NCBI RefSeq assembly: GCF_000203795.2
Contig: NW_006281104.1
Coordinates: forward strand, 143,936-207,935
Direction of reading: 5' to 3'
DNA: 64,000 nt
DNA from: Batrachochytrium dendrobatidis JAM81
Lineage: Eukaryota; Chytridiomycota; Chytridiomycetes; Rhizophydiales
The notes beneath the pieces were generated by a model. It did no database searches. It saw nothing but the letters and a program-made list of their open reading frames with translations, and was not told where the DNA came from. Positions 54,142 to 64,000 of the stretch are shown piece by piece. Position 1 is the stretch's first letter. Each line of letters starts with the position of its first letter. The translations under genes were made by a program, and so were the position numbers.

Positions 54142-57100
54142 TCACCAACGATCAAGATTATACACCCGCTCATATATGTCTTTGTTGTATGCCGCTGTGA
54201 TTTGAATTCGGTCGCTTGTCAATTCATCTCGATAGTGTTTGGCTTCAGTTGGTGATTGAACACCTTGAATATACTGCGTGATATCATTCCACAGTTCAGG
54301 CGGTACGTGTGCCTTGTCAAGACTCGAGTTGTACCATTGTGGTTGTTGTGGAGCCACATGCGCAGTCGAAACAATCCGACAAGATGGATTTACTACAAAA
54401 AATGTCAGAATCTTGCAATGTCCTGGTTGAGTTGGATCTGCAAGTTCAAATGATTGTTCTTTGTGTTGGTATCGATTGGGATAAACTGCACATCGACCAT
54501 TTGATACTTCAAGCGATCCTATATACTGATTCTGTAGCGATTTTCGATTAATAATGCCGTACACATCTTTCCAATACATATTAGATGCCGCTCCATATCC
54601 AAAACGATCAACAGCCACGCGGTAATCGAGTTTGGGTGTGGTGATATTTTCCACGTCGTAGTAATACAGTCCAACTGCAACAATCGATTCGTTAATTGGA
54701 CATTCATTGTGCCAGTTTCCCTCGTCGTATTTAGGTTTGGATGGTGTCAGTTGAATGTTGGTGAGTTTGACAATGACTTGTAGATTACGACCACGCAGTG
54801 ACACTGGCTTTGCTAATTCATAACTGGATTCAAAATGTTCCGGAAGTGTTGGTACATACACGGGACGAATGACTTGAGTATCCAGTTCCATATCATCATG
54901 GTCTGACTCTGACTCCACATCATCATAATTTGATCGGTTTGGTGGTTTATATCCCTGTATGTCATTGTGAATATCAATATACTTGAACATTGGATCCATC
55001 GTTCTGAACAGACTTTCAAACATTGGGACAAAACATTTGAATATTTTGGCAATACATTTGTACATGTCTCGATGCCATATCGGATTCAGATTGTTGATGT
55101 ATGAGTTGATGGTCACACTGCCATCCTGTTCGACACGGAATTCACTCGGAAGACATTGGAACTTGCATGATATAAACTTGGGACTGCTGTCAATGATGGG
55201 CGTATCTGAAACAAGTCGAGTCGATAGCAATATATCGCATGGTACCATTGTGGTGTATTTGAGTCGTATACTCAGTGGTGCAATCATCGTTTGTCCATAT
55301 ACAACACTGTACATTGATGCATCAATCAGATTGTGCACCATTTGACCAGTGTTGTGATTTGATCCATGTTCAATATCCGATACATTTGTCATCAATCGCG
55401 TGTATACATTGTCAGGTATGCCATTGTCCAGTATATACGTCAGTTCAACAGGTCCTGGGACAATCGTGCCAAATCCATCACTGCCACTACAAACAAGCTG
55501 TTTGACAAAAACACCGAGTTGTTCCAATGCAAGATTAAATGTTGATGGTGATATATTCTGACCGAGTGAGTCAGCCCTCCATTGCTCCACAATATGCTGG
55601 TTTGTGATATCGATCCACCACATGGGTTTGCAAAGTATAGATTGCAGATACCGGACATACCGCATTTGAGCAAGTGTGCGTGCATTTCCATGTTTATATC
55701 CGGCCATTCCAGACTTCATATCAATTTCGGCATTGTCCTTGTATAGCTGAATACTTGAACTAGCAACGTGAACCCGATGCTGGAAACACGTTTCAATGAT
55801 CTGGCCAGCAACCCTTTTGTTTGTGTGATTAGTAGTATTCGATTTTACAATAAACATTAGATTTTCAAACATCTCGCCTTGATCCAACTCGGTACGTATT
55901 GAACTGTCGGAATGATTGTCGGCAAAATCAACAAGTGTTTTGAGTAGGTTTACAATACTAGTGTTACTACCATAATCATACAGATTTACATCTCTACGTG
56001 AATAAATAGTGATGAGCTGCTTTACAATTCCATATTCTTGAAACACCTTGATCATCTCGGCCTTGTTTGTAGATTTCTCAATCATGTCGTTGACATATTC
56101 AAACAGATACAAAGAGTCACGTATACCAGCATCACACACTGACATCGTCAATTGCTCAAAAATCAACGACCGTACAAGCGATACAGGAAATTCGTGCATT
56201 TTGGATGCAACTCTTCCAGCTACTTCGATTATGCGTGCTCTTAGTCCAGAGTTGTCGCTGTATCTGGTACACAAGTCGTTCAGTGTTTGAATCAAATCCA
56301 GCCTTATCAACTCGGCTGAAACTATTTCACAATCTTTATAGTCGCAAAAACTCTGAATAGTATAAATACTTTGACTAATCACTTCTTGGTCGACACTCCT
56401 GTATTCATGTCATGTCAATCCAACCATGTCAAATTTACCAATTGTGATGACTGGACACACATTCATGCATAACATCACATACCTGAGCATATTGACTACT
56501 GCTGGAATGATGCCACATTCAGCTGCTTTTACTGGGTCATGACGATAGATATTACAAAATATGGTTTGAAGATTTTTGATAAACCCAACAGCAACTAGAC
56601 CATTGGATGACTCCAGTCGTGAAACAAGTCTTGATACCACGATGCCAAACTAATGATATTGTTCAATGTCAAGTATACAATCAACATGACATGACAAGAC
56701 ACTGTCCAAACTGATCCAATATTGTATCATTGTAAACATACATTTTCATCGTCAATGCTATGGCAAACGGCCGAGAACAGGTCAATCGACAATCTGAGCA
56801 TTTCTTGATCGGACTCATGAACAATAATCTCAGCCATTGGCTTGATGTCAAGTTTACACTCTTCCCTCCAGCGTCCATAATCGAGCAACTCTGTGCATGA
56901 TTTCATCGCCTATATGCATATTGATACCAGATGAGTTGGATTTCAATCATTTGATCAATATCAATCATGACTTGCCATCATTTTGACTTGACGGCTTGGT
57001 GATTGCATGCATTGTGCAAGTTGGTTGCTTAGTCGATGAGATACTTTAAAATCATCATCATAGTATACCATACTCAAAAACACTGCAGTAAACTTCATTA

Positions 57101-57477
57101 CTTCGATCTACACAACACATGTTGGTTATTTTAGTCATGAACAATCCATTATTGTTACAATATATGAATACCTGTAAACTGGGTCGATTATACTCCAAAT
57201 ACTCGGCTGCGATATCTTCCAGTCCAATACTCTGTAAGCGCTGCATTACATATGTAGATACTGACATTCCAAACCAACACAAAGTCAGCAACAGTTTGAA
57301 CTCATCAATAATACAACTGCTATTAAACTTACCGTAATCATATTTTTTCAACCTCTGTATCAATACAAGCAGTCTGTCCCATATTTGTTCAGCCTTGTAT
57401 AGTTGATCATCCGTTGTTAACAGTTTCAGATCTTCCAGGTGTTGAATCAACTTTCTGATGCCATCAACACAATCCAT
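54142..57477 (-). CDS. ARM-repeat / DUF4246 fusion protein, copy 3 (six exons)
   Basis: Exons on the minus strand are 57477-57333, 57260-57172, 57107-56976, 56909-56742, 56649-56483 and 56398-54142, giving 985 residues with no break. Domain order is as in copies 1 and 2. The DUF4246 part keeps NWHNEC and the distal RYQHKEQ, so the possible metal triad is intact. The main difference is an in-frame gain of about 9 residues in an acidic linker (DDVESESDHDDMELD) before the core domain. Intron 3 (56910-56975) again has a GCAAGT donor. Differences from copy 2 are spread over the N-terminal helices and linkers, while the central DUF4246 region is nearly unchanged, as expected for a constrained domain. 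The start matches copy 2 (MDCVD). Confidence 0.82.
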
Positions 57478-58814
57478 GTTTGATAAAATTAGTAAAGTTG
57501 AATTTTGATGACAATTTCATTCATGCAAATGTCCAACAATTGCCAAGAATTGTTCATGTTTGGATTGTTGTCAAACACACAAACGAGTTGTTCCATTTTA
57601 GTATTGTTTTGATCAGTTTGTTGTAACAAAATTGGATTGTTATCAAACATGCATTTAGAAATACTGTAAATTAATATTCTGAATGTGATTGTTGTGGATT
57701 TGGTTCAATAAACAAGTTAGTTTACTACAACACATGGTAATGGATTACTAAACATCATCATAAATCAGATGGAATCAAATGTGATGAGATGAAATGAGAT
57801 GACAATCGCATTACAAACAGTGTGTTGTGATTAAACCATCGAGTATTTCCAAATACAAACTTGAATGAAAAGTCTTGCCACAATACTGATCAACTGTATT
57901 ACTGTTTACACTGTGGTATTATTGATGTATTGGAATATTTGGTGATCAGATACACAATGATAATGGTAGTGCAACTCATGGCAGTTGTACAAATCAAACG
58001 TGATTAAAACCAATAATAATGTCAGACAAGATTGGATAATGAATTAGCGTGTAAATCATCAACATTGACCAAGATTGATTGAAATGGTGAGATTGGGTTG
58101 GATGGTGATGAACAACAAATGAGTGTACAGAGTTGTATTGACAATATTGACAGTCAAACACAATACATGAATGTGGGTTCAAACTTGGTAATTGTACAAT
58201 GTATGATTACTAAAAGTGCACAAAGTGTAGATTCAACATTATGATCCGATTGTTGTATATCAAACAAGTAGTCAATGTGTAATATCAACCAAACAAACAT
58301 GTAATCATTTCATAATATGAAAACACAATACATTTTACGCGAATACAAATGCAAATCAAAAACAATTCATATTCAATAAAACAGATGGTGTCTGAAAAGG
58401 TCTAAACCAGCTGTTACTTGATATAGTATTGTGATATGCAGAAATGCACAGACGAGAACTTGTGAGAATTGTAATAAACACGCAATCCTAATATCAGTAT
58501 TGATTGGTTTAAAGTTTATTTACAAAGAAATGTACACAAGCACTGACATACACTGTTACATAACCAGTAAAAACAGATGCATGTATAATAAAATAAAATT
58601 CGATTTCATTCACTAAATTTCCTAATAGATGGTTTTACCAAAAGAAAAGCAAGCCAAGGAAGCACGGTATGGACTTGTAAAATATAATATGCTTTCCAAA
58701 AGAGTGACAAAATGAGGTTCAGTACGAATCATTACCGTGCAAAACAGTTCCATTTGACTCGAAAAAAGAAGCACTCAAACAATAGCTAGCTAACGGCTAT
58801 TTTCAAAACAATCT
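57478..58814. other. Outer right arm and 3' flank of the cyclase gene
   Basis: To 58329 this is repeat flank. The remaining 485 bp are AT-rich and lie downstream of the cyclase stop. A TTTTACGCGAATAC word at 58334-58347 belongs to the dispersed motif family. A 61-codon frame at 58431-58616 has no support. Confidence 0.5.
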
Positions 58815-61033
58815 TTAAGAAGGTCGGATAAGTCGAATAGCTTGATACACCATCACTTCCTTAATCTTTCCCTTGAACAAATGATAGCCAAATGGATTGC
58901 ATTCAATTCTGTCTTTTACGCACTCGTATGTTCTCTCGGATATCAATACTTGATCCTTCTGTGCCAAGTCGCACATGCGCGAAGATGTGTTGACTGTGTC
59001 GCCAATACAGGTATATTCTAAACGCTGAGATGATCCAATAAATCCCGCTAGTAACTCGCCTATTGTAGAGTCAAAACATGGTCAGATAGCTAGTATTAGA
59101 TGAATTAAATGGCATGATTAAAGCTCACCTGTGTTGACACCGACACCAATAGAGATGGAGTCTTTGCCAGAGCGCATCCGTTCAGTATTCATGTCGCGAA
59201 TAGCCTCTTGAAATTCCAATGCAGCAACTACTGATCGATATTCGGCATCTTTATCCTCCACAAGAGTACCAAACACAGCCATGAGAGCATCGCCAACGTA
59301 TTTGTCAACAATGCCACCTCGCCTAAACACGATTTTAACCAGCCGTTCAAAGTAATCATTAAGTAGGTTGACCACCTCTGCAGGAGTACTTTTTTCAGAT
59401 AAATTAGTGAAGCCACGAATATCTGCGAATATGACGGTGCCGACTGTTTCCCGACCTCCTTTACGAATAATTTCTGGATGCTCCTTCATTTTTTCAACGA
59501 CATGTGGGGGTAAAAAACGAGACAGTTGCTCAGTGATTCGAGCCTTTTTTGCAACTTCCTTGATCAAGTTCATATTTTCAATCACCATTGCAGTTTGATT
59601 GCTGATGGCTTTGACCAGGGACAGATCTTTGCTAGAAAATGAGCTGATGCGATCACGAGAATCCAAATGCAATATGCCATGGACAATATTGTGTGCAACA
59701 AGAGGAACACAAATGACGGATCGAATTTGGCCTGTCATGATTGATGCAGCTTTCCCTAGCATGGGATCCTCGCATGCATCAGACGAAATCAAGCACTTGT
59801 GAGAGGTATATACTTTTTGTAAGATGGTGGAAGAAAGCAAAATCTCTCTATTTTCGTTTGCCTTTCCCTCGCGAAGTTTGACGTAATGCTGAGAAAGCAC
59901 TGCAGTGTTTTGATCGACCAGTAGCACAACACCACGATCGATAGGAATGACATCGAATATAAGCTCCATAGATTTAGCCAGAAGCTTGCCAATATCGTCA
60001 GTGACGGACATTTTGGAAAGCTCGTATGCAAGACGAAGCTTTTCGTAATCCTGTTTGAGTACTTCGACATCGTCGACCTCCTCGATGCGAGAGAAGCCAA
60101 CATCCTCTTCGGTTTCGAGTTCAGCGCGAATTGTTACGGTTTCTTCGTACTTGAATTCAGAGGGTAAAATAGTGACAAGATCCAAGTAGTCAGCCTGTTG
60201 GTCGACAGGAGAAAGCGATGAAGTTGCCTGCTGAAGTGTATTGTGAAATTCGAGCGAGATACCACCAATCTCGACAGTTGTACCATCCTTGAGCTGAGTA
60301 GGTTTTCCAGGAACAATCAGATTACCGTTGACTCGAACGCCATTTGAAGAGTTTTTATCTCGAATGAAATATCTAGCACCATATGGCAGAATGAAAGGAA
60401 CAAGATAAAAAAGCATAAGATAGCGAATTGACAAGAGTATATACATTGGAATCAAAGTAGAACAAACCCTTCAGCAGATCGAAGTACTTCAGCATGGTAT
60501 TTGGATATCTTTCCGTCAGAAATAGGAATGTCATTGTCCTCTTTACGACCGATGGTGGTGATTTCCTTTGACAGCTCGAATGTCATTTTGCCGCCATAAG
60601 AAGTTTCAGTAGTGAGTCTAGCTCTAACTCCACCCTTGATCATCTTGGAAGCTCTAGGAGGAGCAGTCTGTAGCATGATTCGAGAAGCAGCAGGAGGAAG
60701 TTGGACACTGTTATTACTGCCATCGACATCATCATGGCCAGACACTTGCACATTGGCACCACCAACACCACCTTGAGCTCTGGAGAAGTATGGAGCACTA
60801 CCGTCATCAGCAAGGGGGGTGTCAGGACGAGAGATCTCGGTACGAATAGAAGCAGCAGAGGAAGATCGCTGGAAAGGAGCAACAGGAGTATTAGAGGAAG
60901 ATCGGTCGTTATGATCCAGCGAAGAGCCATGCAGCACAGACGAAGACGAACCGTTTGCCAAAGGACGCCTATCCAGCCCAACACCATCGCGAGCTCGTCG
61001 AGCACTGGCAGGTGAATACATGCGGTTATCCAT
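58815..61033 (-). CDS. FHA-GAF class III adenylate cyclase
   Basis: Three exons on the minus strand (61033-60468, 60372-59129 and 59059-58815) give 684 residues. After a Ser-rich N-terminus comes an FHA phosphopeptide-binding domain (about 150-240), rejoined across intron 1: ISKYHAEVLRSAEG then YFIRDKNSSNGVRVNG. A coiled link leads to a GAF domain (about 290-440; FDVIPIDRGVVLLVDQ, CVPLVAHNIVHGILHLD). The cyclase domain has metal aspartates D506 (FADIRGF) and D550 (VGDALMAVFG), K546 and T620 for adenine, and N627 and R631 for the transition state. The Lys/Thr pair is that of bacterial-type adenylate cyclases. This is not the canonical fungal Cyr1 (LRR, PP2C). The frame is open upstream to 61210 and would add a hydrophobic segment; 61033 is preferred but uncertain. 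Confidence 0.92.
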
Positions 61034-61233
61034 GAATGAATGTGTGGAGCAAAAGTATATTCCAATTACAATGACAAGTATATAACAGAAGGCCAAGTGA
61101 TAATCTCTGACTAAACTCAACAAAATCGAGTTGAAAACAATTCGAGTGCCGCCTTTTATCGGTTTCAAACCGATGGTTTGATTTGATATGAAAGCGGTCT
61201 GCAGTTTCAAACAGTCAGTTTGAATTGATTCTC

Positions 61234-61263
61234 GAATTGAATTGAATTGAATTGAATTGAATT
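61234..61263. repeat. (GAATT)6 microsatellite
   Basis: Six perfect GAATT units, followed by a broken seventh. It lies 200 bp upstream of the cyclase ATG and may vary between strains. Confidence 0.95.
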
Positions 61264-61365
61264 GATTTTATTCTTCTTTACATTGACTATCAATGTTTAA
61301 AAAGTATTTAAAGGTTTATTCAACTATTCTCTTGTACGCGGTTGGATTGAATCATCTTGAAAATA

Positions 61366-61476
61366 CTAGTAGATTTCTGATTTAAATAGCAGAATGACTA
61401 CATTACATCAATGATTGATACCTTTAGAATGGTTTCATGAAATTGAAACACTGCGTTCTCATTCCTTTTGTCTTGA
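61366..61476 (+). promoter_or_regulatory. Repeated element upstream of the J-protein gene
   Basis: Matches the element at 28001-28113. The distal block (about 61366-61395) is similar, and the proximal block (61452-61476, TGCGTTCTCATTCC...) is identical over 25 bp. It ends about 60 bp before the ATG at 61535. Confidence 0.6.
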
Positions 61477-61534
61477 CAACACGTGACAACAACTAAACTA
61501 TTCAACTCGACAATCATCATCTACAACTATAACC

Positions 61535-62230
61535 ATGTCTCGACAGATTATTGCATTTCCTACCATCGTCTTAAACCAAATACGTTGTATGCATGTTTCA
61601 AATAATCACTACAAAACTTTGGGACTGCCAATCGACTGCTCTCGTCGTGATATCAAACAAGCCTACCTTCGTAAAGTCATGTTGCTTCATCCTGACAGAC
61701 AGTCTATTAAAAAACAAGCGACTGCCTCAACAGAAACTAAAAGTCATCCTTCAAAACATATCACCAAAGATGAGTTTCTTCGTGTAGCTCAAGCCTATCA
61801 AGTCCTTTCAAACCCCAAATCTCGTCAGCAGTACGATACAGATTCTATCCATTCCAACACCTCTCATTCATCTGAAACCCCTAAACCCACTTGGAAACCA
61901 CCCAACCATCCAGAGTATAACCCATACACTCGCAGCTATCGTCGTCCTTACGGATGGACTGCCGATACCTATGGTTATGGTCACGAATACACCCATGCAT
62001 CCGAGGCTGCTGTAAAAGCAAATACCACCCCAAAGTACATGTCCCACACTGCAATGAGCTTGTTGGTTGTTGTTTCCGCTTGGATCGTTGGGCTTGGCAT
62101 GGTCGAGTTTAAAACTAGATTGTGGCATCGATACAGCGAAGAGTCTAGAATCGAACAACTGCGTAATAACTATTTAAACTCATTACAGCCTGTCGAATCG
62201 GATTGCAAACCAGATTCTCAACCCTTGTAG
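61535..62230 (+). CDS. J-domain co-chaperone with one membrane segment (DNAJC4-like)
   Basis: A 231-residue, intron-free protein. The N-terminal 20 residues are basic and hydroxylated (MSRQIIAFPTIVLNQIRCMH), fitting a mitochondrial targeting sequence. A J domain follows (about 24-102), with the HPD motif at 52-54 needed to stimulate Hsp70 ATPase. The loop after HPD is longer than usual, with a Lys/Thr/Ser insert. A Pro/Tyr-rich linker (TWKPPNHPEYNPYTRSYRRP) leads to a single transmembrane segment (MSLLVVVSAWIVGLGMVEF) and a short polar tail. Size and layout resemble DNAJC4-type proteins. Mitochondrial inner membrane is the likeliest site, but this rests on the presequence only. Confidence 0.87.
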   Translation: MSRQIIAFPTIVLNQIRCMHVSNNHYKTLGLPIDCSRRDIKQAYLRKVMLLHPDRQSIKKQATASTETKSHPSKHITKDEFLRVAQAYQVLSNPKSRQQYDTDSIHSNTSHSSETPKPTWKPPNHPEYNPYTRSYRRPYGWTADTYGYGHEYTHASEAAVKANTTPKYMSHTAMSLLVVVSAWIVGLGMVEFKTRLWHRYSEESRIEQLRNNYLNSLQPVESDCKPDSQPL

Positions 62231-62576
62231 ATAATAACGGCTTGTAATGGACTTTATTGATCTAGTCTTTGATTTACTATTTGTCTTTTGGAATACAACT
62301 TATACTCGGGTTGCTTTTTAACGTGTATGGCCATGTATTCCTAATATGAGTGATATCCCAAAATATATACTAAAATCAAAGTGCTTTAGATGAAGCAAAT
62401 CGGATTTCAGATATAAAAATAACAGTCAAGAGTATTTCAAGTTGAATTCATTTTTAAAACTATCCAACTGTACCATGTACTATTGAGATGAAATAAGTGA
62501 GCCCAAGTATTGCAAGATGAATCAAATGTCGTGTAGAAATAACATCACAACTTAATCTCAACTTTATAATTATAAC
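62231..62576. other. Intergenic region
   Basis: About 350 bp, AT-rich, between co-directional genes. No feature beyond AT runs is seen. Confidence 0.5.
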
Positions 62577-63075
62577 ATGGGTAAGTCAATGCTTGCACTA
62601 CTCGATACATCCACTTGCATTAGCCAGATTAAACATGATTTGCATCTCTTTATCCATACTAGTCTTGCATTCATCTAATAAACACACTCTTCTTCAAGAA
62701 AGCAAGGCTGAACTCACCACCACTGCAACAGATATCTTTTCCCAATGGTCTGCAATTGGAAAAGCTGTAGTTCGTAGTTCCAACTCCTCCGATGCAACTC
62801 AAAAGGCAATCAAGTCGTTTGTGGCTACAGATGATGCATTGGATCGTACTTGCAAAAACCTCGACAGATCGTTGGATGAGTTGACGTTGTTGCTGAGAGG
62901 AACAGTAGATACTCATCGGTTGTTGGAAATAGGAGTCAAGGATGTTCATCGAGGAATTCAAGGAGTTATTGGAGTAGAGTCTGCTGCCAACAGTATCAGT
63001 AGTGCCAGAGAAAGCACCGCTGGTGGAGTTTCATTACAAAATAGTGTAGCTTCCAAATCTAGCTTAATAAAATGA
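62577..63075 (+). CDS. Small helical protein with a four-base first exon
   Basis: The first exon is only ATGG (62577-62580), followed by a GTAAGT donor and an intron to 62698. Exon 2 (62699-63075) completes 126 residues starting MESKAELTTTATDIFSQW. The protein is mostly alpha-helical with Leu/Ile heptads (ALDRTCKNLDRSLDELTLLL) and a Ser-rich end. Size and pattern resemble small subunits of helical complexes such as Mediator or vesicle-trafficking assemblies, but I cannot match it to one. Without this splice the exon 2 frame has no good start, and the codon sum is exact with it. Function not assigned. Confidence 0.7.
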
Positions 63076-63284
63076 TATAATTACTAGCAACTTTTCATCT
63101 TATTCTCTTTAAAGGGTTCAAAAAAACAATACTGTCCAGTAGACGGGCAATCATTCCACAAAACTGTTTATTATCCCGACTCTTAGTATCCTGTTCTGCG
63201 TAATACAGCAGTGAATTGAGAATCGCTTGGTGCATTGAATTCATCTATCAAATACTATGAATTTGTAGAGCACAATGTTGACAA

Positions 63285-64000
63285 CTATATGCTGTCTCTA
63301 TACATGCTACGCATACCACCAACCATGCGCGAGTTGGCATGGGAAAAGTGGGACTGAAGCAACTGCTGGGATGCACCAGGAAAAGTAGTACCCACTGACT
63401 GATTTATCTGATCCTGAGTAGTGGTACTAGATGGAAATTGGGTGCGAGGTAAGCTTGATGCAATGCCTGCAATGGCAAGTCCGCGATTGACATGAGTTAC
63501 TTTTAATATTTTTCCTAAAAACAGTTTATCGAATAGCAATCCGCCATTATAGATACACAACAATTGGTAAATAGATGATCAATAGATTATTGGCAAATGC
63601 ACATTCAAACAAAGCTGCAATCATTTGAAACACAATTTACCATCAGCAAGCATGTTGTTGTACCGTGAAATAGCAGTTCGACCAGCCAATTCTTCGTCAT
63701 ATACAATATATGCTGAAAGACAAGTGTTATCACCAGGAGTGTTTATCCATTCCACTTGTCGAATAGATCCCAATGACTCAAAGGCAAGCTGGTATGAATA
63801 AATGAGTTTAGATCCACTAGTTAGTAACATGTCACAATTCACTGTTTTAAAAGTATGCAAACAGTGCCAAAAACATGCACATCAATACCAACTATATCCT
63901 TCATACTTTGAGATCTGCGATAGAGGTGGTTGGGTGCAAATTGCAAACTTCAATGGCAAATCCAGCATGATTTCTCGAATTAACATTGGATGCCAAACAG
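63285..64000 (-). CDS. Single-RRM RNA-binding protein, 5' end outside window
   Basis: Three exons are visible on the minus strand: from the window end to 63907, 63788-63641, and 63514-63285 with a TAG stop. The spliced part forms one RNA recognition motif. An RNP2-like FAIEVCNL is followed by SIADLKLAFESLGSIRQVEW, an RNP1-like SAYIVYDEELAGRTAISRYN and a last strand GKILKVTHV. The C-terminal tail of about 65 residues is rich in Gln, Ser and Arg. The AISRYNNMLADGK helix-strand resembles ALY/REF mRNA-export adaptors, but RNP1 lacks the usual Gly-Phe, so the assignment stops at RRM protein. Donors GTATGA and GTAAAT are acceptable. Confidence 0.75.

Larger units (their letters stand above)
49304..58329 (-). 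repeat. Right arm of giant inverted repeat
   Basis: About 9.0 kb, the reverse complement counterpart of 36973-45888. The arm order is the same, so all arm genes point toward the spacer except the small peptide genes, which point outward. The arm is about 100 bp longer than the left, from small indels inside genes and flanks. Confidence 0.92.
61034..61534. promoter_or_regulatory. Divergent promoter region cyclase / J-protein
   Basis: About 500 bp between divergent starts. It holds a pentanucleotide microsatellite and the repeated element also found before SMC3. No other gene is seen. Confidence 0.6.

Noticed and set aside
36973..58329. The palindrome as a DNA transposon or retroelement
   Set aside because: No transposase, reverse transcriptase, LTR or target-site duplication is visible at the outer ends.
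61034..61210. N-terminal extension of the cyclase giving a hydrophobic segment
   Set aside because: The frame is open, but the extra residues look like translated 5' leader. The ATG at 61033 begins the Ser-rich protein; kept only as an alternative.

Overview
The window looks like nuclear DNA of a zoosporic (chytrid) fungus, most likely Batrachochytrium or a close relative. The conserved genes are fungal and carry short introns with clear donor and acceptor sites. Between them lie AT-rich islands holding three features I associate with that genus: decayed Crinkler-type effector genes, families of small secreted proteins starting with a shared signal peptide (MKLSI.VLSSILAVCSVTTA), and a large repeated gene. 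The genus is an inference from this combination, not from a database match.

Layout. 1-11 kb is an accessory island: a Crinkler-type C-terminus cut by the window edge, one secreted coiled-coil protein, a frame-broken Crinkler relic, and the first copy of a six-exon gene fusing armadillo-like helical repeats to a DUF4246 domain. 11.1-36.7 kb is a dense housekeeping block: ADE13 (purines), NOM1/SGD1 (40S biogenesis), TRP2 and TRP3 (tryptophan), an unknown Asn/Gln-rich protein, a class V aminotransferase, RAD9 (checkpoint clamp), SMC3 (cohesin), LSG1 (60S export GTPase) and MRM2 (mitochondrial rRNA methyltransferase). 36.97-58.33 kb is a second island built as a giant inverted repeat. Two arms of about 9 kb flank a 3.4 kb spacer. 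Each arm carries an ARM-DUF4246 gene, a secreted coiled-coil protein gene, a tiny secreted-peptide gene and a short Crinkler tail. The spacer carries a different secreted protein with Gln/Asp-rich repeats. 58.8-64 kb returns to conserved genes: an FHA-GAF-class III adenylate cyclase, a membrane J-protein, a small helical protein and an RRM protein cut by the window end.

Functional links. TRP2 and TRP3 encode the two halves of anthranilate synthase and sit head to tail 38 bp apart. RAD9 and SMC3 are adjacent genes for genome maintenance. NOM1, LSG1 and MRM2 all serve ribosome assembly.

Most interesting points: all three ARM-DUF4246 paralogs are intact, and all keep a GC-AG intron; the inverted repeat holds a secreted-protein gene pair whose middles differ although their ends and flanks are nearly identical; three secreted-protein genes share a 35-bp block and a TATA box; SMC3 carries an apparent one-base frameshift in its hinge. 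Splice sites were assigned by eye, but apart from SMC3 every complete spliced gene sums to a whole number of codons.
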